In this document: positions 24,196-32,930 of the stretch, one piece after another | Numbering within the stretch: the first letter of the stretch is position 1 | How the letters are laid out: each line of letters starts with the position of its first letter | Assembly (NCBI GenBank): GCA_937901745.1 | Contig: CALGSZ010000158.1 | Span: 6,360 to 70,359, forward strand | Reading direction: 5' to 3' | Length of the DNA: 64,000 nucleotides | From: an uncultured Chloroflexota bacterium | GTDB lineage: Bacteria > Chloroflexota > Chloroflexia > Thermomicrobiales > UBA6265 | The notes under the pieces: model-generated | Seen by the model: only the letters and a program-made list of their open reading frames with translations | Told to the model about the DNA's origin: nothing | Database searches by the model: none | Translations under genes and position numbers: made by a program

Positions 24196-25379
24196 CCCAA
24201 CACGACTCCTTGCTCGCGCAGCTCCTTGATCTCTTCGTCGCTGTAGCCCGCGAACTCCCGCAGCAGCTCGGCCGTGTGCTGGCCCGCCAGTGGCGCGGGG
24301 CGCCGGATCTCTCCCGGCGTTTCGCTGAACTTGACCGGGATGCCGATGCCGCGGACCTTGCCCGCCTTGGGATGCTCCCACTCGACGATCATCTCGTTCT
24401 CCGCGACCTGCGGATCCTTCTCGACGTCCGCGAAGGTGTTGACCGGCGCGCACCAGATATCCTCGGCCAGCAGGATGTCGAGCCATTCCTGCGTGGTCTT
24501 GTTGATGAACGCCTTTTGGAAGTCGGCGCGGATCTCGTCGCGTCCTTCCATGACCTGTGAGGCGGTGCAGTCCTCGTAGCCGGGCACGCCGACGAGCTGC
24601 GCCAGCTTGTTGATCGGGTTCATCGCGATGGCGATGTAGCCGTCCTTGGTCTTGTAGAACCCGTACGGCGCGCCGAGATACGGGCCGGGGATGCCGCTGC
24701 GGCTGCGCTTCGGCAGTCCGCCGCCGTTGAGATAGACGCCGAACTCCTGGATGTGCAGGTTCATGATGGAGTTGAGGAGGTTGACGTCGACGCGCTGCCC
24801 TTTGCCGGTCCGCTCGCGCGCATAGAGGGCGGCGAGGATGCCATAGACGATGTGGAAGCCGGCGGTGAAGTCGGCTAGACCAACGGCGACGCCCTGCGGG
24901 GGATCGTCCTCGTTGCCGTTGAGGTACCCGACGCCAGCGACGGCTTGGACGAGCAGGTCTTGTCCCGGCCGCTTGACGTACGGCCCGGTTTGGCCCCACC
25001 CCGCGCTGGCGCAGTAGATCAGGCGCGGGAACTGCTTGGATAGCTCCTCGTACCCGAGACCGAGCCGCTCCATGACGCCGGGCCGGAAGTTCTCGACGAC
25101 GACATCCGACTTGGCGATCAGGCGCAGCGCGACTTCTTTGCCGCGCGGGTGCTTGAGATCGAGGCAGATGCTTCGCTTATTGCGATTGAATGAGAGGAAG
25201 GAGACGCCTTCGCCTTCTAGAAAGAGATTGGCCATGCTCCAGTGGCGCATCCAGTCGCCCTTGGGCGGCTCGATCTTGATGATCTCCGCGCCCAGGTCGC
25301 CGAGCATCTGGGTAGCGAAGGGCCCCTGCGCCAGCTGGGTGAAGTCCGCGATTACGAGTCCTTCGAGTGGTCCGGACAT
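24192..25379 (-). CDS. CaiB/BaiF family (type III) CoA-transferase
   Basis: 395 residues, the usual length. It moves CoA between carboxylic acids through an aspartyl-anhydride. The conserved N-terminus is PLEGLVIADFTQLAQGPFATQMLGDLGAEIIKIE; NRNKRSICLDLKHPRG, VVENFRPGVMERLGLGY and QTGPY are all present, and the catalytic Asp is at residue 170 (VGLADFTAG), equivalent to Asp169 of formyl-CoA transferase. The ATG at 25379 follows GAGGAG; longer frames read through TCAGCAC-type repeats and are rejected. It overlaps the next gene by four bases. The acid substrate is unknown. Confidence 0.93.
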   Translation of the reverse strand: MSGPLEGLVIADFTQLAQGPFATQMLGDLGAEIIKIEPPKGDWMRHWSMANLFLEGEGVSFLSFNRNKRSICLDLKHPRGKEVALRLIAKSDVVVENFRPGVMERLGLGYEELSKQFPRLIYCASAGWGQTGPYVKRPGQDLLVQAVAGVGYLNGNEDDPPQGVAVGLADFTAGFHIVYGILAALYARERTGKGQRVDVNLLNSIMNLHIQEFGVYLNGGGLPKRSRSGIPGPYLGAPYGFYKTKDGYIAIAMNPINKLAQLVGVPGYEDCTASQVMEGRDEIRADFQKAFINKTTQEWLDILLAEDIWCAPVNTFADVEKDPQVAENEMIVEWEHPKAGKVRGIGIPVKFSETPGEIRRPAPLAGQHTAELLREFAGYSDEEIKELREQGVVLG

Positions 25380-25390
25380 GTAGGTGCTCC

Positions 25391-25849
25391 TCATACAGAG
25401 TGCTGAGTGCTGGGTGCTGAGTGCCAAGTGGAGGACGGGGCTGAGCGGGTTGGGTGCTGAGAGTGGCGAGAAGTTTGGGTGGCGCGGCGTTGGACGGCGG
25501 CGCGGAGGCCGCCGATGACGCGGCCGGTTTCGGTTGCCTGACCGTGAAGCCGCTGGAAGGTGGCTTCGTCGAGGAAGCCGTAATCCCAGGCGGCGTACAG
25601 CAGCGAGCGGACCTCCGCGCACGATGCCTTCGCGACCGACAGGACGTGCTCGAACTCGGCAGAGCCGTCGCGTTCGAATCCTTCCGCGATGTTGGACATG
25701 GATGACACCGCCGCGCGCCGGAGCTGACGCGCGAGGTCGGCGTCCGACCACTGCCGCCGATCGCTCGTCACCGCGTGAATGGAGCTCACGAGTTCTCTCG
25801 CTTTCTGCCAAGCGATGAGATCCTCAAACCGGTCCGTCCCACTTGCCAC
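25391..25849 (-). CDS. Four-helix-bundle (S23 / rRNA intervening sequence) protein
   Basis: 152 residues. The core (residues 7-120) is the S23/IVS four-helix bundle: FEDLIAWQKARELV, the conserved RQLRRAAVSSMSNIAEGFER, and later ASCAEVRSLLYAAWDYGFL. The GTG at 25849 follows GGAGTGGG. The last 24 residues are translated from the 7-bp repeats described separately and are not part of the fold. It interrupts a cluster of metabolic genes and is flanked by inverted copies of the repeats, which suggests it arrived as a small element. The family is known inside rRNA intervening sequences and as the Avd-like helper of diversity-generating retroelements; neither context is seen here. Confidence 0.88.
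   Translation of the reverse strand: MASGTDRFEDLIAWQKARELVSSIHAVTSDRRQWSDADLARQLRRAAVSSMSNIAEGFERDGSAEFEHVLSVAKASCAEVRSLLYAAWDYGFLDEATFQRLHGQATETGRVIGGLRAAVQRRATQTSRHSQHPTRSAPSSTWHSAPSTQHSV
25401..25461. repeat. TGCTGAG heptamer repeats, left flank of the S23 gene
   Basis: Heptamers TGCTGAG/TGCTGGG/TGCTGAG/TGCCAAG run head to tail at 25401-25428, with a further TGCTGAG at 25455-25461. They overlap the 3' end of the S23-type gene. On the opposite flank the same word appears in reverse complement. Confidence 0.75.
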
Positions 25850-25868
25850 CCCACTCCATCACTCAACA

Positions 25869-25910
25869 CTCAGCACGTTCCTCTCAGCACTCAGCACTTG
25901 CTCCTCAGCA
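25869..25910. repeat. CTCAGCA heptamer repeats, right flank of the S23 gene
   Basis: Four CTCAGCA words occur at 25869-25875, 25883-25889, 25890-25896 and 25904-25910, mostly at spacings of 7 or 14 bases. They are the reverse complement of the left-flank unit, so the S23-type gene is bounded by inverted repeat clusters. They lie between its start and the SDR stop. Confidence 0.75.
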
Positions 25911-25914
25911 CTCT

Positions 25915-26718
25915 CTATCCATTGAATAGCGGCGACAGTAGGCCGCCATCGACCCGGTAGCAGCCGCCCGTGCAGAACGAGGCTTCGTCGCTGGCGAGGA
26001 AGAGGACGAGGTTGGCCACCTCCTCCGGCCGGCCGACGCGGCCGATTGGGTGCATCTGGCCCCAGGCGCGGATCGCGCCTTCCGGATCGTCGCCGCCGAA
26101 GGTGTGGGCCGAGTGCTCCAGCATCGGCGTGCGGATGCTGCCCGGCGCGATGCAGTTGCAGCGGATGTTTTCGTGCGCGTGGTCGAGCGCGACCGTCGTC
26201 GTGAAGCTGACGACGCCGCCCTTCGAGGCCGAGTAGGCGGCGACGGTCTTCTGCGAGGCGAACGCCTGGACCGACGCGGTGTTGACGATGGCGCCGCCGC
26301 CGCGCTTCCGCATCTCCGGGATCGCGTACTTGCAGGTCAGGAACGTGCCCTTGAGGTTGACGTCGAGCTGGAAATCCCAGTCCTCTTCGGAGAGCTCCTC
26401 GACGGTGCCGTACCGCGCCACGCCGGCGTTGTTGTAGAGCACGTCAACGCCGCCAAAGGTGCGAACGGCGGTGTCGATCAGGTTCTTGACGTCGGCGGCA
26501 TTGCGAACGTCGCACTTGACGGCGACAGCCTTTCCGCCGGCTTCCTTGATCTGGCGAACCGTCTCGTTGGCATCCTCTTCGCTAACATCGCCGATGACGA
26601 CGGAGCCGCCCTCCCGGGCGAAGGCGAGCGCGGCCACGCGCCCGATGCCCTTGCCGGCGCCGGTGATGACGATCACTTTGTTGACGAACCGTTGGTTGCG
26701 GTCGATGCGATCGGTCAT
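25915..26718 (-). CDS. SDR family oxidoreductase
   Basis: 267 residues of the classical short-chain dehydrogenase family. The NAD(P) motif is TGAGKGIG (residues 19-26), with NNAG near 92, the catalytic Ser in NTASVQAF and the YxxxK pair as YSASK near 163. The C-terminal RVDGGLLSPLF is typical of 3-oxoacyl/glucose-type SDRs. An acidic residue after the second strand (IGDVSEED) favours NAD. The ATG follows GAGGAGAG. It is co-oriented with the SMP-30 lactonase and epimerase-like genes, consistent with oxidising a sugar or sugar alcohol. Confidence 0.92.
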   Translation of the reverse strand: MTDRIDRNQRFVNKVIVITGAGKGIGRVAALAFAREGGSVVIGDVSEEDANETVRQIKEAGGKAVAVKCDVRNAADVKNLIDTAVRTFGGVDVLYNNAGVARYGTVEELSEEDWDFQLDVNLKGTFLTCKYAIPEMRKRGGGAIVNTASVQAFASQKTVAAYSASKGGVVSFTTTVALDHAHENIRCNCIAPGSIRTPMLEHSAHTFGGDDPEGAIRAWGQMHPIGRVGRPEEVANLVLFLASDEASFCTGGCYRVDGGLLSPLFNG

Positions 26719-26825
26719 GTGCCTCTCCTCGTTGAGTTACTTGCCTCCAAGCCCGCTCCCTCGCACCTTGGGGAGGGGACGCCTAGCCAAACTCCCTTGC
26801 CCCGGCGCGACCGGGGCGAATCGAC

Positions 26826-27749
26826 TCACGACGCCGCGATGCGCGGGTAGTGCAGCGGCTGGCCGGCGACCGGCATCCGGCCCTTGGCCAAGTGCCAGCG
26901 GGAGAGGCTGCCGACGACGAGCGTCTGCCGATCCTCCCCGCAGAAAGCGATGTTCGTCGGCGTCGCGAACGTCACGCTTTGCCAATCGCTCGCGAGGACG
27001 GCCAATTCACCCTCTGGCGTGAGCCGGTAGATGATGTCCGGCGTGTAGCAGCAGATGTAGAGATTGTGCTGGACATCGAAGGCCAGGCCGTCCGGCACGT
27101 GATACGGCAACTCGACGACCGTCTCGATCTCGCCGAGCGTGCCGTCCGGTTTGATCGCGCAGCGGACGACGCCGGGCAGCTGGGAGACGACGACATAGAG
27201 CCACGAGCCATTCGGATGTAACGCCATGCCGTTAGGGAAGGCCGAGAGCTCGTCGGTCAGCAGCACCGTCTCGCCGCCGGGTCTGACCAGGAAGAGGCAG
27301 CCGTCGTTGCCATTCCAGGAGCCCGAATCGGAGACGTAGAGGTTGCCCTTGGCGTCGAAGACTGGGTAGTTGGGCGTGACCATCTTCCGGTTCGGCGCGC
27401 CGTCGGAGTAGACGGACGTCTCGCCGCTCGGGGTCACGCGGATGACGGCGTGCCTGGCCAGGTCGCAGGCGTAGACGTTGTAGTCGGCGTCGAGGCAAAG
27501 GCCGAGGGCGAAACCGCCGGTTGTGCCCAGTTGCGTGACGGAGCCGGTAGCAAGATCGACGCGATAAACCTGACCGGCCTCGCCGCTCGCGTAGAGCTCG
27601 CCCCGCGGTCCGCAGGCAACAGCCTCCGGGTGGTCGAGACCTTCGACGAACGCCGTGAACTCGGTGATGTCCATCAGGGTTTCGGCCGGGTGGCCCTGCA
27701 TGATGTTCCAGATCCCGCTGGTCGATCGCGCGGCTGCGGTCTCCTTCAT
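26826..27749 (-). CDS. SMP-30/gluconolactonase-like protein
   Basis: 307 residues forming a predicted six-bladed beta-propeller of the SGL family. Repeated strands such as PEAVACGPRGELYASGEAGQ, GLCLDADYNVYACDLARHAV, FPNGMALHPNGSWLYV and PDGLAFDVQHNLYICCY carry the Asn/Asp metal-ligand positions of the family (NGMAL, DGLAF). It is likely a lactone hydrolase for a sugar acid. ATG 27749 follows GAGGAGGAG. It sits between the epimerase-like and SDR genes of the ribose-type transport operon, as expected for an oxidative sugar pathway. Confidence 0.85.
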   Translation of the reverse strand: MKETAAARSTSGIWNIMQGHPAETLMDITEFTAFVEGLDHPEAVACGPRGELYASGEAGQVYRVDLATGSVTQLGTTGGFALGLCLDADYNVYACDLARHAVIRVTPSGETSVYSDGAPNRKMVTPNYPVFDAKGNLYVSDSGSWNGNDGCLFLVRPGGETVLLTDELSAFPNGMALHPNGSWLYVVVSQLPGVVRCAIKPDGTLGEIETVVELPYHVPDGLAFDVQHNLYICCYTPDIIYRLTPEGELAVLASDWQSVTFATPTNIAFCGEDRQTLVVGSLSRWHLAKGRMPVAGQPLHYPRIAAS

Positions 27750-27791
27750 TCCTCCTCCTCGTTGGTCGCGCCGGCGCGCCTGGCGGCGCCG

Positions 27792-28871
27792 CTACGCCTT
27801 GGTCACGACCGTGCCGTCCTTTTCGATGCGCTCGATGCCCTTGGCCGACTCATAGAAGACGACGCGCAGCTCGGCTTCGGCCGATTCGCCGGGCGCGAGG
27901 GTGCGGTGCGTGCCGGTCTTCTCCATCGCGGCGACGAGACCCTGGCCGGGGATGGTGGTGCCCGGCTCGATTGCCATAACGTAGACGCCCTTGTACCAGG
28001 GGAAGCCGGGTGAGGCGTTCATTTCCTGCCAGAACCAGGCGTGGGGAAACGCGGACACCGGCCAAACGAGTCCGACGCCGAACCCTAACTCGGTGTTCGT
28101 GATTCCGTACCAGGCGGTGTCGCCCTCGTAATCGGCGAAGTAGGCGAGGAGCGCCCGCGTCTCGTCCGGTCCCGGCACGCGGGAGAGATCGGTGGTGGCG
28201 CCGTCGCGCTCGGCCATCGGCCAGGCGTAGCGGGCGCCGGGGGTGACCGGGTTGCCGGGCGGCTCGTAAAGGTCGTCGGCGATCAGTGTCCGCGCGTTGG
28301 TGTCGATACGGCAGGCGCCGGAGAGGAAGGGGGCGCCGAAGGCCGGATGGTGGCCCCACATGTAGTCCATCGGCTCACCGGCCTCGTTGATGATCCGCTC
28401 CCGGAGCGTGAGGACTGGCGCGCCTTTCGTGACGCGCATCGTGCGCTCGATCCGGAACGGGCTGCGGGCGAGCCGGGTGTGGAACCGGACCTCAGCGGCG
28501 GCGTCGTCCTCCTGGACGACCTCGACTTCCCAGGCGATGACCGAGGCTTCGCCGTGGAAATTGAGCTCGACGCCTTTGTAGACGCACGGGCCGCCGCCGC
28601 TCGGGAAGATCTCCTGCCAGCCGCCGCCGTAGGCTTCCAGCCAGGCGACCTGCGAGTTGGCGGCGGTCTCGACTCCCGCGCCTGGTCGCCGGAGTCCCCA
28701 AGGACTCTTCCAGAGGACATCGAGCCCTCGTGGCTTGTAGATCAGCTCGTAGATGTCCGCTCCCTTGTCGGGCAGCACCGTCGCGGCGATCAGGTCGCTC
28801 TCGATCGCGATGGCGCGGTTGCCGCGAGGGAGCATGACTTCCTTGACAGAACACGGGTGCCGTTCGGTCAC
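27792..28871 (-). CDS. Aldose 1-epimerase-like (galactose mutarotase fold) protein
   Basis: 359 residues. Family features are GADIYELIYKPRGLDVLWKSPWG near the N-terminus, GGWQEIFPSGG, MDYMWGHHPAFGAPFL (paired histidines of the active site) and a late WFWQEMNASPGFPW. The GTG at 28871 after GAAAGGATG is preferred; the longer frame to 29003 lacks a ribosome site and would reach into the permease gene. It probably interconverts anomers of the imported sugar, or is a DUF4432-like relative. Confidence 0.82.
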   Translation of the reverse strand: MTERHPCSVKEVMLPRGNRAIAIESDLIAATVLPDKGADIYELIYKPRGLDVLWKSPWGLRRPGAGVETAANSQVAWLEAYGGGWQEIFPSGGGPCVYKGVELNFHGEASVIAWEVEVVQEDDAAAEVRFHTRLARSPFRIERTMRVTKGAPVLTLRERIINEAGEPMDYMWGHHPAFGAPFLSGACRIDTNARTLIADDLYEPPGNPVTPGARYAWPMAERDGATTDLSRVPGPDETRALLAYFADYEGDTAWYGITNTELGFGVGLVWPVSAFPHAWFWQEMNASPGFPWYKGVYVMAIEPGTTIPGQGLVAAMEKTGTHRTLAPGESAEAELRVVFYESAKGIERIEKDGTVVTKA

Positions 28872-28993
28872 GAAGCCATCCTTTCTTCGACGCGGCGCAG
28901 GGGCGCAGAGGCCCTTGCCTCCAGGCGGCACCCTGGTGGGCGTGGGCCAGCGGGGCGACGAGCGCGATCCCGATCTCGCCCGGCCGACGCCCC

Positions 28994-30019
28994 CTACGTC
29001 CAATCACGACTGCGCAGCACAAGCTGCTTTCGCATCCGGTGGTAATAGACCGCCATCAACATCAGCACGCCGGTCACGACGAGCTGCTGGGTCGTGTGCA
29101 CGTTCATGAGTCGCAGCCCTTTGCCGGTCATGCCGAGGATCAGCACGCCGATCATGGCGCTGATGAGTCGCCCTTCGCCGCCAGCAAGGCTGACGCCGCC
29201 GAGGACGACCGAAGCGATCACGATGAGCTCGAATCCTTGGACGCCCGCGTCGAAGTAGCCGGTGCTCGTCTGCGAAGCGATCAATAGGCCCGAAAGCGCG
29301 GCAAGCGTGCCGGAGATGACGAAGAGCGTGAAGGTGATGCGCCGGACGGGGATGCCCGAGACGCGGGCGGCCTGCTTGTTGCCGCCGATCGCGTAGATGT
29401 TGCGTCCGAACTCGGTGCGGGTCAGCAGGATATAGGCGAGGGCGATGAGCACGATCGCGATGACGCCGGGGACGGGAAGCGGGCCGATATCGCCGTTCCA
29501 GAGTTTATTGAACGACTTGAAGCCGTTCTCGTCCGTGATCGGCGCTTTGTCGGTGTAGACGTAGACGAGGCCACGGATCGTGAACATCGAGCCGAGGGTC
29601 GTCATCAGGGAGTCCATCCCTTGGACGGTGACGAGGTACCCGTGGATGGCGCCGACGATCGGGCCGGTCAAGAGGCCGGCGATGATGCCGAGCCACATGT
29701 TGTCCGTCCGATTGAAGACGTCAACCGTCACGACACCGGTTAGGGCGAGCATCGCGCCGACCGAGAGATCGAGCTGCCCCGCGAGCAGGAGCAGGGTCAT
29801 GCCGATGCCGGTGAGGAGGTGCGGCGAGGTGTCCCGCAGCAGGTCCGGGTAGATGCGCGGCTCGCGGGCGCTCGGCTCGAAGATGAGGAAGAAGCCGACG
29901 ACCAGGGCGAAGAAGAGCACGAGGCTGAGATCTTCATAGCGGGCCGCCCGAGCGAGGCGCCGCTTCCAGCCCGGAACCGTATCGGAGAGGCGAACGTCTG
30001 CCCCTTGTGCTACCGCCAT
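28994..30019 (-). CDS. Ribose-type sugar ABC transporter permease (second copy)
   Basis: 341 residues of the RbsC/XylH (BPD_transp_2) type, with eight to ten helices. Signatures: AGQLDLSVGAMLALTGV, LMTTLGSMFTIRGLVY, FGRNIYAIGGNKQAARVSGIPVRR and VLGGVSLAGGEGRLISAMIG. It is the second permease of the operon; the first lies on the other side of the ATPase gene. The two are clearly diverged and probably form a heterodimer. Confidence 0.93.
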   Translation of the reverse strand: MAVAQGADVRLSDTVPGWKRRLARAARYEDLSLVLFFALVVGFFLIFEPSAREPRIYPDLLRDTSPHLLTGIGMTLLLLAGQLDLSVGAMLALTGVVTVDVFNRTDNMWLGIIAGLLTGPIVGAIHGYLVTVQGMDSLMTTLGSMFTIRGLVYVYTDKAPITDENGFKSFNKLWNGDIGPLPVPGVIAIVLIALAYILLTRTEFGRNIYAIGGNKQAARVSGIPVRRITFTLFVISGTLAALSGLLIASQTSTGYFDAGVQGFELIVIASVVLGGVSLAGGEGRLISAMIGVLILGMTGKGLRLMNVHTTQQLVVTGVLMLMAVYYHRMRKQLVLRSRDWT

Positions 30020-30140
30020 TCCAACGTCCTCGAAAGTGTCTGCATCGCTGAAGGTGAGACGAGCTTGGTGTCAATGCTCGGCTGGCGCGGGGCGGTGACC
30101 GGATTGCCTGTGACGGTGCCCCGGCCGTGGTGAATCACGC

Positions 30141-31754
30141 TCATCCCCGCGCTCCTGCCGCGCTTGCGGCGCCCTGGTGCGTGCTGGCCGCGGCGTGGTC
30201 GCCGTTCGTCGCGACGGCGGCTGCCGCGATGAGGCGCTCGTGCGTTGCCTCGGCGCGCGTGAACTCGGCGGTGATCCGGCCTTCACGCATCACGAGGATG
30301 CGGTCGGAGATGCCGAGGATTTCTGGCACCTCGGTCGACATGAAGAGGATGCCGAGCCCCCGATGGGCCATCGCGTCGATCAGCCGGTAGATTTCGGCCT
30401 TCGAGCCGACGTCAATGCCGCGCGTCGGCTCGCAGAGGATCAAGACTTTTAGGTCGAGCAGCATCCAGCGCGCCATCAGCACCTTCTGCTGATTGCCGCC
30501 GGAGAGGAACCGCACCGGCTGGCGCAGCGATGGCGTCTTGATCGCCAGACGCTTGACGTAGTCGGAGGCAGCTCGCGTCTCCTTGCGCGACCGGATCCAG
30601 CCGAAGTCGGCGAACCGGCTGAGTGAGGCGAGCGTCATGTTCGTCTTGACCGGCAGCGGGAGAACGAGACCGTCGTCCTTGCGGCTCTCCGTCAGCAGGC
30701 CGAGTCCTTTGCGGATGGCATCGGCCGGGGAGCCGGGGGAAATCTCGACGCCGTCGAGCTGGACGCTGCCAGAGGTGCGCTCGCTGGCGCCGAAGAGGAC
30801 GCGGCCCATCGTGTTGATGCCGGCGCCCATCAAGCCGAAGACGCCGACGACCTCGCCCTCGTGGACCGTAAAGGAGACATCGTGGACGCCACTGCCGCTG
30901 ACGTTGCGGACCTCGAGCAAGGGCCGGCCGATCTGCGGCGGTGTCTTCGGGAAGAACTCCGAGAGCTCGCGGCCGACCATCCAGGCCACGAGGTCGTGCG
31001 GCGTCGTCTCCTTGATCGCCTTCGTGACCACGCGCTTGCCGTCCCGGAAGACGGTAACCCGGTCGGCAATGCGATAGATCTCATCCAGCTTGTGCGAGAC
31101 GTAGATGATGCCCACGCCGCGCTGGCGGAGTCGCTCGATCACGCCGAACAGGAACTCGACCTCAGCCGGGCTCAGCGCCGAGGTCGGCTCGTCCATGATG
31201 AGGATCTGCGCCTGGCGAGAGATGGCGCGGGCGATCTCGACGAGCTGTTGCTCGGCGACGCGAAGCTCGCCGACCGGCCGATCCGGGTCAATGTTGAGGC
31301 CGAGATGGCTCAGTACCTCGACCGTCTGCTGCCGCAGCGCCGGCCAGTCGACCAGGCCACGCGGCGTCTTGGGATAGCCACCGAGGAAGACGTTCTCGGC
31401 GACGGAGAGGCCCGGGACGAGGTCGAGCTCTTGATAGACGACCTTGATTCGGCGGGCGATCGAGTCGGCGGGAGAGCGGAAGTCCACTTCCTCACCGTCG
31501 ACGCGCATCGTGCCACCGTCGCGCCGGTAGAGGCCCGCGATGATCTTGATCAGCGTGCTCTTGCCGGCGCCGTTCTCCCCGACGAGCGCGTGGACCTCTC
31601 CTGGAAGCAGGTCGAAGTCAACGTCATCGAGCGCGACGACGCCGGGGAAGACTTTCCGGATGCCGCGCATCTCGAGGAGGGGGCGAGCGCCGTTCGCTCC
31701 GAGCTCGGCGCGCGTCTGGGGGCTGGTGGCGTTGGTCGTGGTCTCCGCCATCAT
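30141..31754 (-). CDS. Sugar ABC transporter ATP-binding protein (RbsA/MglA type)
   Basis: 537 residues with two nucleotide-binding domains. Domain 1 has Walker A GENGAGKST (59-67), signature LRVAEQQ and Walker B LIMDEPTSALSP. Domain 2 starts near residue 275 and has a degenerate Walker A (GLMGAGINTMGR) but an intact FLSGGNQQK signature; its Walker B reads LILCEPTRGID, with Cys in place of the usual Asp. This asymmetry is common for the second half of RbsA-like proteins. The ATG at 31754 overlaps the stop of the upstream permease, showing coupling. Confidence 0.94.
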   Translation of the reverse strand: MMAETTTNATSPQTRAELGANGARPLLEMRGIRKVFPGVVALDDVDFDLLPGEVHALVGENGAGKSTLIKIIAGLYRRDGGTMRVDGEEVDFRSPADSIARRIKVVYQELDLVPGLSVAENVFLGGYPKTPRGLVDWPALRQQTVEVLSHLGLNIDPDRPVGELRVAEQQLVEIARAISRQAQILIMDEPTSALSPAEVEFLFGVIERLRQRGVGIIYVSHKLDEIYRIADRVTVFRDGKRVVTKAIKETTPHDLVAWMVGRELSEFFPKTPPQIGRPLLEVRNVSGSGVHDVSFTVHEGEVVGVFGLMGAGINTMGRVLFGASERTSGSVQLDGVEISPGSPADAIRKGLGLLTESRKDDGLVLPLPVKTNMTLASLSRFADFGWIRSRKETRAASDYVKRLAIKTPSLRQPVRFLSGGNQQKVLMARWMLLDLKVLILCEPTRGIDVGSKAEIYRLIDAMAHRGLGILFMSTEVPEILGISDRILVMREGRITAEFTRAEATHERLIAAAAVATNGDHAAASTHQGAASAAGARG

Positions 31755-32818
31755 CAGGCCTCCTCGCGCGTCACGCGCCGGCGAAGCGCGTCAAGGAAGA
31801 CGGCGATGACGATGACGATGCCGGGAACGGCCGTCTGCCAGTTGGTGTCCCATTTCAGGAGCGTGATGCCGTTGCTGATCGTGCCGAGCAGGATGGTGGC
31901 GAGGAGCGTGCCGATCAGCGTGCCTTTCCCGCCGGCGAGGCTGGCGCCGCCGAGTAGCACCGCGCCGATGACTTGCAGCTCGAAGCCAAAACCGGCGTTG
32001 TTCTGTCCAGAGTTCATGCGCGCGATCAGGATGAACGCGCTGAGGGCGGCCAGCATGCTCGTGATGACGAAGCACGCCGTCTTGACCAGGTTGACGGGGA
32101 TGCCGGAGAGGGCCGCCGCTTTCGGGTTGCCGCCGACCGCGTAGATGTAGCGGCCGAAGGTGGTGCCGCGTAGGACGAGGAAGAAGATGATGAAGACCGC
32201 GGCCATGATGATGACTGGCCAAGGAATGCGGACCGGTTCATCAATGATGGCGCCGATGCCGATGGTCCGGAATGCGGGAATCTTGTGCTCGTTTTGCACC
32301 GCGGCGTCCGTGCTGGTGTAGGCCGCGCCGCGGACGATTGAAAACATCGCAAGAGTGACGACGAAGGAGCTGATGCCGAGTCCGAGCGTCAGCCCAGCGT
32401 TGATGAGCCCGACGATCGCTCCGACGAGCAGCGCCACGACCAGGCCGACGAAGAGATTCTCCGTGGCGTTGAGCGTCTGCATCGCCAGGACGCCGATGAA
32501 GGCCTGCATGGAGCCGACCGAGAGATCGACCTCACGGGCGATGATCAGCAGCGTCATGCCGATCGCCGTGATGGCGACCATCGAAATCTGGGTCAGGAGG
32601 GTGCCGATGTTGCGCTCGGTCCAGAAGACAGGGGACCGATTCGCGAGATAGAGGAAGAGAGCCACGATGCAGAGGAGGAGGATGCCCTCCTGCGCGGCGA
32701 ACAGCCGTCGCGCCGCTCCAGCCAGCGGGTTGGCTCGCCGTCCTCCGATTTCGATCTCCGCCGTGGTCCTGACGGTCTCCGCGCTCACCTGAGTTGCCTC
32801 GATCTCTGCCGTCCTCAC
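31754..32818 (-). CDS. Ribose-type sugar ABC transporter permease (first copy)
   Basis: 354 residues, RbsC-like. A basic leader is followed by about ten helices, with AREVDLSVGSMQAFIGVLA, FVVTLAMFSIVRGAAY, FGRYIYAVGGNPKAAALSGIPV and VLLGGASLAGGKGTLIGTLL. The GTG start at 32818 has only a weak ribosome site, so translation may depend on upstream reading or on the stem-loop region before it. It partners the ATPase and second permease. Confidence 0.93.
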   Translation of the reverse strand: MRTAEIEATQVSAETVRTTAEIEIGGRRANPLAGAARRLFAAQEGILLLCIVALFLYLANRSPVFWTERNIGTLLTQISMVAITAIGMTLLIIAREVDLSVGSMQAFIGVLAMQTLNATENLFVGLVVALLVGAIVGLINAGLTLGLGISSFVVTLAMFSIVRGAAYTSTDAAVQNEHKIPAFRTIGIGAIIDEPVRIPWPVIIMAAVFIIFFLVLRGTTFGRYIYAVGGNPKAAALSGIPVNLVKTACFVITSMLAALSAFILIARMNSGQNNAGFGFELQVIGAVLLGGASLAGGKGTLIGTLLATILLGTISNGITLLKWDTNWQTAVPGIVIVIAVFLDALRRRVTREEA

Positions 32819-32880
32819 CCGGAGACGGGTCGCCCCATTGCCGGTCGTCCGGGGAGGTGATGCTGGTTCCGTCTAAGCGG

Positions 32881-32919
32881 GTGGGGCTCCCTGCCCCATA
32901 TAGGGAGCGGGAGCCCCAC
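32881..32919 (-). terminator. Stem-loop between binding protein and permease genes (ribose-type importer)
   Basis: GTGGGGCTCCC (32881-32891) and GGGAGCCCCAC (32909-32919) are a perfect 11-bp inverted repeat with a 17-base loop, 11 bases after the binding-protein stop on the minus strand. There is no T tract. It probably protects the upstream message or causes partial termination. Confidence 0.6.
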
Positions 32920-32930
32920 CGAGCTTGCTG

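Noticed and set aside
24196..24999. N-terminal extension of the CoA-transferase-like frame to 865 codons
   Set aside because: The extra 268 codons overlap the CaiB gene in another frame and are Arg/Pro-rich. The GTGA overlap at 24192-24195 gives a normal coupled start.
25401..25910. Heptamer repeats as a CRISPR array
   Set aside because: Units are 7 bases, lie in opposite orientations on two sides of a gene and have no 25-40 base spacers of uniform length; no cas gene is present.
26799..26817. GCCCCGG/CCGGGGC hairpin as a terminator between the SMP-30 and SDR genes
   Set aside because: The stem is only 7 bp in GC-rich DNA and lies inside what looks like one operon, with no T tract; it may be chance.
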